Below, in pieces: positions 52,180-60,181 of a stretch of DNA of 64,000 nt. The stretch covers positions 1 to 64,000 of the forward strand of contig NZ_ANFZ01000007.1 in the NCBI RefSeq assembly GCF_000331245.1. The letters are read 5' to 3'. The notes beneath the pieces are model-generated. The model made no database searches, was not told the DNA's origin, and saw only the letters and a list, made by a program, of their open reading frames with translations. Within the stretch, counting starts at the first letter, position 1. Every line of letters begins with the position of its first letter. Source of the stretch: Blastomonas sp. AAP53 (GTDB lineage: Bacteria > Pseudomonadota > Alphaproteobacteria > Sphingomonadales > Sphingomonadaceae). The position numbers and the translations under genes were made by a program.

Positions 52180-54533
52180 GCCACAGCCTTCAGCAGGCGT
52201 GGCATCCACACCAGCGGTTCATCGCCCACTTCGCTGCGGATTTCATCAAGTCGGCGCACGGTTGTTTCGCGGCCCGACAGGATTGTGAGCAGATCAGGGT
52301 CCTGCGACAGATCAAGCTGGGCAACGACACTGTCGCGGCCGTGCTTGATAAGGAAAGCGCGGGAGTTGTCTGGCAGAACCCGGATGATGTCCAGTTCGTG
52401 CGCGGTGAGCCCAAAGCCTTCACAATAATGTTCGGCCTTGGCGCGCGGATTGGGCATGAATATCTGGGTCGCGGCCTGGTCCACGATGGCCGATGCGATG
52501 CGGCTTTCCAGCGCGTCTTCTGCGCTCTGCGTAGCGAACCCGACAATCCCGTTGCGCTTGCGGATCGTCTTTTCCCAGTCACGGATGCGGGCCACGAAGA
52601 CATCATCATCAAGTGCCTTCCAACCTTCATCAACCACGATGATGGCCGGTGTGCCGTCCAGCCGCTCCTCGATGCGGTGGAACAGATACATCATCACCGG
52701 GGTGCGCGTGCGCGGATCATCGAGCAGCCGCGTCATGTCAAAGCCGATGACCCGCTGATCGATATCAAGGGAATCACAGGCATTGTCGAACAGCCAGGCA
52801 TGCTCGCCGCCGCCGACCCAGGGTGCAAGCCGTGCCGCCAGGTCCCCCGCATGTGGACGGGCCCCGCCGCGCAGCAGCTGCACGAAATGGCGCAGCCGCC
52901 GCAGATGGGCCGGTGCTGCCATGTTGATGCCAACCGCGCTTTCGACCAGCGCCAGGTCTTCCGGAGACAGTTCACTGCCTGCCAGCCGCCCGATCCATTC
53001 AATCAGGAAGCGTCTGTTCTCGCTGGTGTCAGGCAGCAGCAACGGGTTGAGCCCCGAAGGCAGGCCTGGCCGAAGCACGTCATAAACGCCCCCCATGGCG
53101 CGGAGGAACAGTTCAGCGCCCCGGTCCTTGTCGAAGAAAACCACGCGAGGACGTATGCGTTGCGCCTGGGCGATCAGGAAGTTCAGCACCACGGTCTTGC
53201 CCGATCCTGAGGGGCCGATGATGGTGAAGTTCCCCAGATCGCCTTGGTGGAAATTGAAGTGATAGGGACCAGCAGCGGTTGTCTCGAGCAGCGTAATCGG
53301 CACGCCCCAGTGGTTGCCCTGGGACTGGCCGACGGCAAAGCTGTGCCAGCTTGCAAGGCTGGCAAAGTTGCGTGTGGAGACCAGCGCCTTGCGCGCGATG
53401 AAATCCTCATTACCCGGAAACTGCGCCCAGAAGGCCGGTTCAAGCCCGATGTCCTCGCGCACGGCGATCATCGACAAATCGGTGAGCGCCGCCTGAACTT
53501 CGGCAATGCCCGCATCAACAAGCGCGGGCGTATCGCCGTGAACTGCAATCGTCAGATGATGCTCGCCAAATCCTGCGCGCCCCGACGCTACGGAATCGCG
53601 CGCTTCGGTCAGCTCGTCGCGCAGCCCCATGGCCTCATCGTCGGCAGCCTTCATGCGCCGCAATGTCAGGTTGAGCCGGGCCAGGGCAGCCGCGCGATCA
53701 ACAAAGGCAAAGCTCTGCGTCACTGTCATCTCCACAGGCAGGCGCAAAAGCCCGTCGAGCATGCCAGGCGAGGTCATGCCCGGATAATCCTTGATGGAGA
53801 CGATGCCGGAAAACCGGCGTGGGGCATGACCCGTCGGTGCAAGCTCCAGGGCCTGGGCACCGAAGCTGACCCGGCGACCCGGTATGTGTTCTCCTGCATC
53901 GCCGAAGGGCAGCAGCACCTGCTGCGGATGGCCGTTGTACAGAGAGGAGAGATATTCGAGCGGCTCTGACAGCACGCCAGACGGCGATTCGCGTGTGCCC
54001 AACAGCGTTGGACGATAGGCACTGAGCGCCGCCAGAACCGCATCGCGCGCCGCATCAAGGGCATGGATTTCTGCAATCCGGCTGGCGGCACGTTCCGACT
54101 GACGCGACACCATCCGGGCCAGCGCGCTGCCAAGACCACGCGCGCCACTTTCGGGTCGGCGGATGATGGCAAGATAAAGCTCGTTTGCGTAAAGGGCCCG
54201 CTTCTGTCGCCGTTCGCGCCAGATGGCATCGAGGCTGGACGAGAAATGGTCCGGAAAATCGCCCGGAATATCGGAGTCGACCCGACGCCGGATGATGTGA
54301 TGATACAATGAAAAGCGCGACGAGCCGATCGCCTGCAGCAGGGCATCGCGCAGCTCCAGACGGTAGTTTATCTCATCACTGTCAGCGGTTTCGAACAGAA
54401 GTCCGTCAATGCGGATAACCTGCATCAGCCGCCCATCGCGCAGCATGATGGTGTGATCGTCCAGCTGCAATGCATAGGGCAGCATGCTCCCCGCAGACTG
54501 CTCGCGCTCCATGGCAAGTCGCCCCTGTTTCAT
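52176..54533 (-). CDS. virB4: Type IV secretion ATPase VirB4
   Basis: 785 residues from the ATG at 54533, which overlaps the virB3 stop by 4 bp. The N-terminal CagE/TrbE/VirB4 domain is followed by the Walker A motif GPSGSGKT near residue 440 and the Walker B in IIVVDEGWKALDDD near residue 632, then GIVGFATQSAEDALES, typical of the family. It is the main energising ATPase for pilus biogenesis and secretion. Length is normal for VirB4. Confidence 0.95.
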   Translation of the reverse strand: MKQGRLAMEREQSAGSMLPYALQLDDHTIMLRDGRLMQVIRIDGLLFETADSDEINYRLELRDALLQAIGSSRFSLYHHIIRRRVDSDIPGDFPDHFSSSLDAIWRERRQKRALYANELYLAIIRRPESGARGLGSALARMVSRQSERAASRIAEIHALDAARDAVLAALSAYRPTLLGTRESPSGVLSEPLEYLSSLYNGHPQQVLLPFGDAGEHIPGRRVSFGAQALELAPTGHAPRRFSGIVSIKDYPGMTSPGMLDGLLRLPVEMTVTQSFAFVDRAAALARLNLTLRRMKAADDEAMGLRDELTEARDSVASGRAGFGEHHLTIAVHGDTPALVDAGIAEVQAALTDLSMIAVREDIGLEPAFWAQFPGNEDFIARKALVSTRNFASLASWHSFAVGQSQGNHWGVPITLLETTAAGPYHFNFHQGDLGNFTIIGPSGSGKTVVLNFLIAQAQRIRPRVVFFDKDRGAELFLRAMGGVYDVLRPGLPSGLNPLLLPDTSENRRFLIEWIGRLAGSELSPEDLALVESAVGINMAAPAHLRRLRHFVQLLRGGARPHAGDLAARLAPWVGGGEHAWLFDNACDSLDIDQRVIGFDMTRLLDDPRTRTPVMMYLFHRIEERLDGTPAIIVVDEGWKALDDDVFVARIRDWEKTIRKRNGIVGFATQSAEDALESRIASAIVDQAATQIFMPNPRAKAEHYCEGFGLTAHELDIIRVLPDNSRAFLIKHGRDSVVAQLDLSQDPDLLTILSGRETTVRRLDEIRSEVGDEPLVWMPRLLKAVA

Positions 54534-54814
54534 GGGCGGTACGAATTGCATTGCCAGTAGCGGCGGTTCTTGACGCGAGGACATTTGCGCGCGCGGACCA
54601 GCCACAGGTCGACCAGCCTGGGTTCACGCAGACAACCCAGCCAGCACAGCGCATGGCCCAGCAGGCCTGCGACGATTACCCAGGGGGTGCGAAAAATCAG
54701 GAATAGCTCGAGAACGACGATGACATTGCCGATCACAAAGCCATAGGGAACACCCGCCAGGGTCACCGGGCGCGTCATGGCTACGAAGAGGGGGTCGCTG
54801 CGCAGCGGGTCCAT
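54530..54814 (-). CDS. virB3: Type IV secretion protein VirB3
   Basis: 94 residues from the ATG at 54814. Short membrane protein with PLRSDPLFVAMTRPVTLAGV, the family N-terminal signature, and two hydrophobic helices (GFVIGNVIVVLELFLIF; WVIVAGLLGHALCWLG). It works with VirB4 in pilus assembly. It lies between virB2 (13-bp gap) and virB4 (4-bp overlap). Confidence 0.92.
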   Translation of the reverse strand: MDPLRSDPLFVAMTRPVTLAGVPYGFVIGNVIVVLELFLIFRTPWVIVAGLLGHALCWLGCLREPRLVDLWLVRARKCPRVKNRRYWQCNSYRP

Positions 54815-54827
54815 GACGGGCCGCCCC

Positions 54828-55151
54828 TCAATATCCAGACTGCGCCGCAGTCTGGATCCCAGCGACGATACTCGCCGCGCCAAACAGGATAAAGCAGCCC
54901 ACGATGACCGCTGCACCGTGACGCCAGTTCATGCGCCCGGTCAGCATCATCAAGCCGACAAAGGCAACCGCAATGACCGCGATGGTGGTCGCTACCGTGC
55001 CCAGCAGCGTTCCCTGCAGCCAACTGACAGCGCCAACGATTGCACCGGAGCCCGCAGGATCGCCTGCCATCTGGGCGAAGGCGGAACCAGGGGCCAGGCT
55101 GACAGCAGAAAGCGCCAAAGCGGACCCTTTGCGCCAAACATTGCTCAACAT
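54828..55151 (-). CDS. virB2: Type IV secretion major pilin VirB2
   Basis: 107 residues from the ATG at 55151, with GAGGGGG 6 bp upstream. A signal peptide (cleavage near AFAQM, about residue 26) is followed by two hydrophobic helices (LLGTVATTIAVIAVAFVGLM; AAVIVGCFILFGAASIVAG) separated by a short charged loop (GRMNWRHG), the TrbC/VirB2 pilin layout. It is the first gene of the virB operon. Confidence 0.9.
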   Translation of the reverse strand: MLSNVWRKGSALALSAVSLAPGSAFAQMAGDPAGSGAIVGAVSWLQGTLLGTVATTIAVIAVAFVGLMMLTGRMNWRHGAAVIVGCFILFGAASIVAGIQTAAQSGY

Positions 55152-55287
55152 CGTCAGCCCCCTCACCACCAGAATTCAGTCATCGCTCTAAAGCGCCATC
55201 AGACCTAGTTCAGCAGTTTTAAAAACAGGTTAAGCATGTTCCAGTCACACTGGCCTGACATGTTGGCGCTTGTGCAAGCCATGCTAA

Positions 55288-55333
55288 AGCAACAGACCGT
55301 GCCACCATTGTCATGGTGCACGGTCTGCTTGCT
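55288..55333 (-). terminator. Long imperfect hairpin downstream of the copper oxidase gene
   Basis: Arms around CAGACCGTG and CACGGTCTG, extended by ACCAT/ATGGT and AGCAA/TTGCT-type pairing, form a roughly 20-bp stem with one bulge and a four-base loop. It lies 75 bp past the oxidase stop and before virB2, so it would separate the two transcripts. A smaller GCTTG-TG-CAAGC hairpin follows at 55268-55279. There is only a TTT after the stem. Confidence 0.5.
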
Positions 55334-55407
55334 CGTAACCGGCCTGTCAGCCAGCCGGAGCAGTATACTGCCAGGGCTTGCCAAGTCACGCCATGGATCA
55401 CACAGGA

Positions 55408-58400
55408 TCAGCGACGGAACATGATGCCTGCAGGGTTGCTGAAGATAAGCGTATTGGCGTTCGGCGTGGCCAATTCGACCGCCGTGCCGTCCAACCTGGT
55501 CCAGTTGGCGCGAGTATCGTTCGACGATTTGCGCCAGATGCTGCCATCGGTGCTGACCACCGTGACGGTTCCGTCACTTGATGCGGTCAGCTCAGTGGTG
55601 TTGTCACCAAAGCGGACGGGTGCCTGCCGCAGATCCGAACGCCACACACCGTTATCCGTCCCGATCATGAAGACCGAATTGCGATTGATCATGGCAACCT
55701 TCTTGGCACCGGCTCTGGGAACCTGTGTCCAGCTTTCGTTGTTGTCATCGGCCCGTTTGACCCAGACCGATCCATTGTTCGAGTTCACAACTGCGACACC
55801 TCCGTCGGCGCTTGCAGCAATGGATTGGCTATCCCGGCCAACCCGAACCCAGCGGCTGCTGTCCCAACGATAGACCATACGGTCCGTGCCAATCGCGTAA
55901 TAGCGCCCTGCCCCGATCACGGCCACATCGATAAAGCTGCCAGGCAGACGCTGCCATCCCCCATTGCGAACATTGACCCAGAACTCATTCTGCCTGTTGA
56001 CCGTTGCAACCGTGCCATCAGCACCGGCGGCGATCGTCAGCGTGCTGTGCCCGATCTCGGTAGCAACATTACCAGGCAGATCGGGGCTTGCCGGCGGAGA
56101 CGGCGGAGGCGGCGGTGGGGGCGGCGGAGGCGGCGGCGGCGGTGGAGGCGGCGGTGGCGGCGGTGGCGGCGGCGGCGTCACGACGGGCGGCGGCGGAGGT
56201 GCAACTGCCTGGTCGACCGGAGCACTGCCCGCCCGAAAGGTCGAACCTGCCCGGAAAGCGGCAGAGCCATCTGCCCTGTCCATCCAGACCTCGAAGTTGC
56301 GGTGACGGATGAAGAATCCAGGCCAATCCTGCGATTCCAGCGAAACATCCGAGGCATTGGCGCTGCTGTTCTGCGGAACGCGTGCACAGAATGTCGATCC
56401 GTTGCGAGAGACCGCGCTGTCCTGCGCCCTGATAATCCGGATGCGGAAGTTTTCGTGCTGCAGATAATGTCCAGGATAATTCGTTGATTCAAATGAGAAA
56501 CAGGCAGGATCGCCGCGGCCACGACGAACCACGAAGGAGGCGTCTGCGCGAGACACCGCGTCACTGTTCGTGTCGATCCGAGAGATGAACCCGTTAAAGC
56601 CAGCGTGACGGATCAGATGGCTGGGCCAGTCCGATGCCTCCAGGCTGATTGTGGAATCGACCACAAGCTGGCGCGCATCGCCGCCTTGCGCCGGAGGTGG
56701 AGCAGACGGCTGCCCGGAGGGCCCGGAGGGGGCCGGAGGTGCTGCCGCCGCGATGGCGATGATGACGCCGCGAGAGGGAACACCTGCAGCATTCACAACC
56801 GACAGCTGATAATAGCCCGGAGGCGCAAGATTTGCAGATCCCGGCATGGTAACCGAAAGCCCGCTGGCCGTCCGCTGAAAGGCGGCGCGCAGTCGCCGCT
56901 GATTGGAATCAAAGCTGTGCGTCACCGAACCCAGTGCAATCAGCGAAACCTCTGTGACCTCGTCGCCGGCTGCGGTTTGGACCTCAATATTCTGGCCATA
57001 GTTCGACGAAACGGTAGACAGGCTGATGATCTGTGGACGGCTTGCCAGGACCGACCGGCCACCTTCCTGCCGGAAGAGATATGGGGGATAGAAAATCTCA
57101 GCGTTCAGGTTCTGCAGCGGGCCCGGCGCGCCGCCACCGGCGATCAGCACCGTACCATTCAGGGTCAAAAGCGCTGACGAATGGTAGCCTCGATAAATCC
57201 CTGTTGCTGCGGCCGCCGTCCAGCGGGCCGTTGCAGGGTTCCAGATTTCAGATGGCAGAACGGCATTTCCGCCCGCCTCGTCCGCATAGCGCGATCCCCC
57301 CGTGACCAGAACATGCCCATTGGGCAGAACGGTGGCGTTTGGCCATTGCCTGGGATTGATCATTGGCGCGGTCTCGTTGACGGCCAGTTGGCCAGACCCG
57401 AGGCCATTGATGTCAAACACCGTGGCTGCGCCACTCGAAGGCGTAGGAAAGCCATTGAAATAGCCGTTGCCACCAACCTGCAGGATCCTGCCGGTGTCAA
57501 ACATGACTGCGGTCGATGTTGGTCCGATATTCGGGCGTGTGACGCTGTCGGCACGCGTCTTGAAATCACGCAGCGTCCGGATCGACCCGGAGCCCTCCAG
57601 CCGCATCTCCCAGATCTTCTCGCTCGAAATGCCGAACAACGTGCCAGCAGGCGAAACCCATTGGCGCGGATACCACCAGCGCGTGCTGCGAGGCCCAAAG
57701 GCATCGGTGCTGAATGCTCCAACAAGGCTGCGCCAACCCTGGCCCGGAGTGTAGACTTCTGGTGTCGACGAGATGTCCGGAGCGGACGCTTCTGGACGGT
57801 TAGGGTCCCCGTTTGCGTAAGGAACTCCGCCACCTGTGATGATGGCACGGCCATCGGGCAATTTGGTCATCGTGCCGTACCAGCGCGGCGCATTGAGGTC
57901 AAAGTCACGGCTCGCACTGGAACTGCGCCAGTCGAGCAACATGCTTTCGCGACTGGAAAACCCGGTGGCACCGCTGGCCCCGCCCGACGTCAACAGACGA
58001 CCATCGTTCAACAGGGTGGCAGAAGCACAAAAGCTGTCGACATTCTGGGCGTTTGGCAGGACCCGCAAGGCGGCTGATCCGGTGCCACGGCTTGGCTCCC
58101 AGAAGGCCAGGGTGCGGCCATCCTGGACGCCCGCAACACCTGGAGGCGCCCCGAATGTCAGAACGCGACCATCGGGGAGCAGCGAGGCATGGATGGCAAT
58201 CATGGGCCAGTCGAACACGCGAGACCACATCCCCGCCTGCGCCGCATTTGCCGGAATGGCCAGGTTGGACAGCAATGGATCAGGCGTGGTGTTGTCGATG
58301 ACCACCGGATGCACGGCGTCCTGCGCCATTGCCGGCATGGCGCTGACGCCAGCCATGAGAAGGGCGGCGACAGGCAAGGCCCTTGCAGACGCCAACAGGC

Positions 58401-58428
58401 GAACGGCGGCAGCACACTTGAGTGACAT
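55408..58428 (-). CDS. Secreted copper-radical (galactose/glyoxal) oxidase fused to AbfB and tectonin-like domains
   Basis: 1006 residues from the ATG at 58428 (TGGAG upstream). A Sec signal peptide is cut near AMAQD (about 36). The kelch propeller and DUF1929-type C-terminal domain carry every copper-radical site residue: C134 (FCASATLLNDG), Y184 (RWYGTM), Y415-H416 (RGYHSSAL) and H504 (SVTHSFDSNQR). C134 and Y184 would form the Cys-Tyr cofactor. Residues about 585-735 are an AbfB/CBM42-like sugar-binding domain with repeated SLESxDWPGxFIRHxxF patterns. A run of 25 prolines (752-776) then links to a tectonin-like propeller with GTDNGVWR-type repeats (about 795-1006). It would oxidise sugar or aldehyde groups to make H2O2 at a bound surface. 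Substrate unknown. Confidence 0.87.
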   Translation of the reverse strand: MSLKCAAAVRLLASARALPVAALLMAGVSAMPAMAQDAVHPVVIDNTTPDPLLSNLAIPANAAQAGMWSRVFDWPMIAIHASLLPDGRVLTFGAPPGVAGVQDGRTLAFWEPSRGTGSAALRVLPNAQNVDSFCASATLLNDGRLLTSGGASGATGFSSRESMLLDWRSSSASRDFDLNAPRWYGTMTKLPDGRAIITGGGVPYANGDPNRPEASAPDISSTPEVYTPGQGWRSLVGAFSTDAFGPRSTRWWYPRQWVSPAGTLFGISSEKIWEMRLEGSGSIRTLRDFKTRADSVTRPNIGPTSTAVMFDTGRILQVGGNGYFNGFPTPSSGAATVFDINGLGSGQLAVNETAPMINPRQWPNATVLPNGHVLVTGGSRYADEAGGNAVLPSEIWNPATARWTAAAATGIYRGYHSSALLTLNGTVLIAGGGAPGPLQNLNAEIFYPPYLFRQEGGRSVLASRPQIISLSTVSSNYGQNIEVQTAAGDEVTEVSLIALGSVTHSFDSNQRRLRAAFQRTASGLSVTMPGSANLAPPGYYQLSVVNAAGVPSRGVIIAIAAAAPPAPSGPSGQPSAPPPAQGGDARQLVVDSTISLEASDWPSHLIRHAGFNGFISRIDTNSDAVSRADASFVVRRGRGDPACFSFESTNYPGHYLQHENFRIRIIRAQDSAVSRNGSTFCARVPQNSSANASDVSLESQDWPGFFIRHRNFEVWMDRADGSAAFRAGSTFRAGSAPVDQAVAPPPPPVVTPPPPPPPPPPPPPPPPPPPPPPPPPSPPASPDLPGNVATEIGHSTLTIAAGADGTVATVNRQNEFWVNVRNGGWQRLPGSFIDVAVIGAGRYYAIGTDRMVYRWDSSRWVRVGRDSQSIAASADGGVAVVNSNNGSVWVKRADDNNESWTQVPRAGAKKVAMINRNSVFMIGTDNGVWRSDLRQAPVRFGDNTTELTASSDGTVTVVSTDGSIWRKSSNDTRANWTRLDGTAVELATPNANTLIFSNPAGIMFRR
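56101..56175. repeat. GGN triplet repeat encoding 25 consecutive prolines
   Basis: 75 bp made only of GGC, GGT, GGA and GGG triplets on the + strand, read as Pro codons on the minus strand. It separates the AbfB-like and tectonin-like domains of the copper oxidase. Being a triplet tract, length changes keep the frame, so linker length could vary between isolates. Confidence 0.85.
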
Positions 58429-58474
58429 GTAGAGTCTCCAGACGGTGAAACAGGGATGAGTTGAAAATTGGCTT

Positions 58475-59065
58475 TTATCGACGCGCCAGTTCGACCAGAG
58501 CGTCGATGTCAGCACGAATTTGACGAGCAGCCAGGGGCACGCCGGAATAGCGTTGGATCATCCGGTGCCGGGTATCGAAGAGCCGTACTTCGGTCGTATG
58601 CAAGGCCGAGCTGTCGTCCTGCGGGCGCAGCGCGACAAACTTGCGTACAACGCGCATGATGCGATCCGGGCGACCGGTCGCGAACGTCCACAGCTTGGGG
58701 TCTGCGCGATGCGCGCGAGCAAATGCCTGCAGTCTCGCTGGCTTGTCATTGCCCGGATCGACGCTGATCGACAGAACCGTGACACGCGAACGCAACGAGG
58801 GTGGCAAGGAGTTGTGAAAGCGCGCGAGTTCGGCGGTCTGCGTCGGGCAACTTGTGCCACAGCCGGTGAAGATGAAGTTCACCAGCACGAAACGACCGGC
58901 AAAGCGACCGACATTGATCGGGCGACCATTTTGATCAATCAGGCCTTCGACCATCTCGTAGAGCGGATCGGCGACCGGGGAAGCCGGCTTGGCCAAACTT
59001 GCGGTCATCGCCGGCAGAATAATTGCCAGCACCGCAACAATCGATTTAACAATCCTGTTAACCAT
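58475..59065 (-). CDS. SCO1/SenC family copper chaperone
   Basis: 196 residues from the ATG at 59065, with AGGGGG upstream. An N-terminal hydrophobic signal/anchor (VKSIVAVLAIILPAMTASLA) is followed by a thioredoxin-like fold. Copper ligands are C69-x3-C73 in FTGCGTSCPTQ and H156 in SALHTTEV, as in SCO proteins that deliver copper to cytochrome oxidase CuA or other periplasmic copper enzymes. It lies 46 bp upstream of the copper-radical oxidase gene on the same strand and is probably cotranscribed, so it may metallate that enzyme. Confidence 0.9.
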   Translation of the reverse strand: MVNRIVKSIVAVLAIILPAMTASLAKPASPVADPLYEMVEGLIDQNGRPINVGRFAGRFVLVNFIFTGCGTSCPTQTAELARFHNSLPPSLRSRVTVLSISVDPGNDKPARLQAFARAHRADPKLWTFATGRPDRIMRVVRKFVALRPQDDSSALHTTEVRLFDTRHRMIQRYSGVPLAARQIRADIDALVELARR

Positions 59066-59373
59066 AGAGCCCCCCTCATGACAGGGAGACAACTGCCCGA
59101 GCCAATTTAAAATTGAAACGATGCTTCATGGTTAAAATTACCTTTATACCGGTATGTGCGATTTTGGAACACCACCCCGCAAACTCATTAATCGCCCACC
59201 GCGCCTCTCTCGCGCAAGTTAATATTGATATTAATTCATGTTTTATTTACACATGCTGCCCAAAACATTTATCATCTCAAAGTAAAACCAACAAGTGAAG
59301 AGGCTGACCTCCGTGAAGGTTTCCCCACCGGCGGAAATTGTGAATTGGTCCGACAACAATAAGGAGGCTCGCG
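59066..59373. other. AT-rich intergenic stretch, 308 bp
   Basis: Base composition drops sharply compared with the rest of the window, especially 59105-59295, with many TTTA/AAAT runs. It carries the promoter for the SCO/oxidase operon on the minus strand. No gene is supported. The composition suggests acquired DNA and fits the recombinase remnant that follows. Confidence 0.6.
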
Positions 59374-59622
59374 ATGGCAGCGGCGATTGCGGGTCCGACC
59401 GCGCATGGATTTCGCGCGACTGGCAGTTCGCTGCTCAACGAAGAAGGCCGCTGGCCACCGGACATCATCGAGCATGCCCTCGCCCACAAGGACCGCGATG
59501 CCGTCCGCGCGATCTACAACCGGACGACCTACTGGAAGGCGCGCGCGGAGATGATCCAAGCCTGGAGCGATCGTATGGACGCACTGAGGGACGGCGAGTT
59601 CATCCTGCGGCTTGCGGCCTGA
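59374..59622 (+). pseudogene. Truncated tyrosine recombinase (P4-type integrase), C-terminal fragment
   Basis: 82 codons encode only the catalytic C-terminus of a phage-type integrase. TAHGFRATGSSLLNE holds the conserved Arg, DIIEHALAHKDRDAVRAIYN holds the second His-type motif, and YNRTTYWKARAEMIQAWSD holds the nucleophilic Tyr region. A full protein is about 400 residues, so the N-terminal arm-binding and core domains are missing. A GGAGG happens to lie upstream of the first ATG. The 3' end faces tRNA-Leu 240 bp away. It is a remnant of a mobile element that integrated at that tRNA. Confidence 0.8.
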
Positions 59623-59701
59623 CCGGGGTTGTCGCGACAGATGATTCGCGACCGATGCGGCCCTTCGGAGGGCTGATCAACACCTCCCACGAACGACCAA
59701 G

Positions 59702-59736
59702 GTGGGGCCAAAATTCGGCCCCAAAAATGGCCCCAC
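59702..59736. repeat. Hairpin downstream of the integrase fragment
   Basis: GTGGGGCCA (59702-59710) and TGGCCCCAC (59728-59736) are perfect reverse complements. The loop contains a further GGCCCC. The stem is followed by TTTG on the + strand. It could be the integrase transcript terminator or part of an old attachment region. Related GGGGCC/GGCCCC words recur up to 59765. Confidence 0.55.
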
Positions 59737-59861
59737 TTTGAGCCCCACTATGGCACCGGATAGCCCCATATTGCGTCGGACTTGTCCGAACTCGACTTTG
59801 TCAAAAACAACGGTTTTCCGGGGGCTTGGCCCATTCGCGAGGCTCTCAGCGAATGGGTGAA

Positions 59862-59948
59862 TGGTGCCCAGAAGAGGACTCGAACCTCCACGCCCTTGCG
59901 AGCGCCAGCACCTGAAGCTGGTGCGTCTACCAATTCCGCCATCTGGGC
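59862..59948 (-). tRNA. tRNA-Leu (CAG)
   Basis: 87 nt including an encoded CCA (59864-59862). The acceptor stem GCCCAGA pairs with TCTGGGC. The D-arm has TGGCGGAATTGGTAGAC, the anticodon stem CCAGC/GCTGG encloses the loop TTCAGGT with anticodon CAG, a long class II variable arm follows, and the T-arm contains GGTTCGAGTCC. The long variable arm and the D-arm sequence identify leucine. Its 3' end faces the integrase remnant, the usual attachment-site position. Confidence 0.95.
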
Positions 59949-60181
59949 ACGGGGTAGGAGCGGGCCACTAGCCTGACTGTTTGCGGGCGTCAACAGCCTC
60001 TTGCATCATTCACAAAAGAAATTGTGGAGGCATCCGCCGATGAGGGGGACAAAAGCGCAATTGCGGCGTTGCGCGGCGCGTTTGGCTGATGCAAAGGCAA
60101 TACGGCGAGACGCAGTGCGTTGGTGCGCGGGCCCATCTGTGTGGCGCGGCGCGGACGCGGCAACATCACGGGACGGATAGC

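Noticed and set aside
55408-58428. Large oxidase-lectin protein as a type IV secretion effector
   Set aside because: It has a clear Sec signal peptide and no visible T4SS C-terminal signal; only gene proximity supports the idea.
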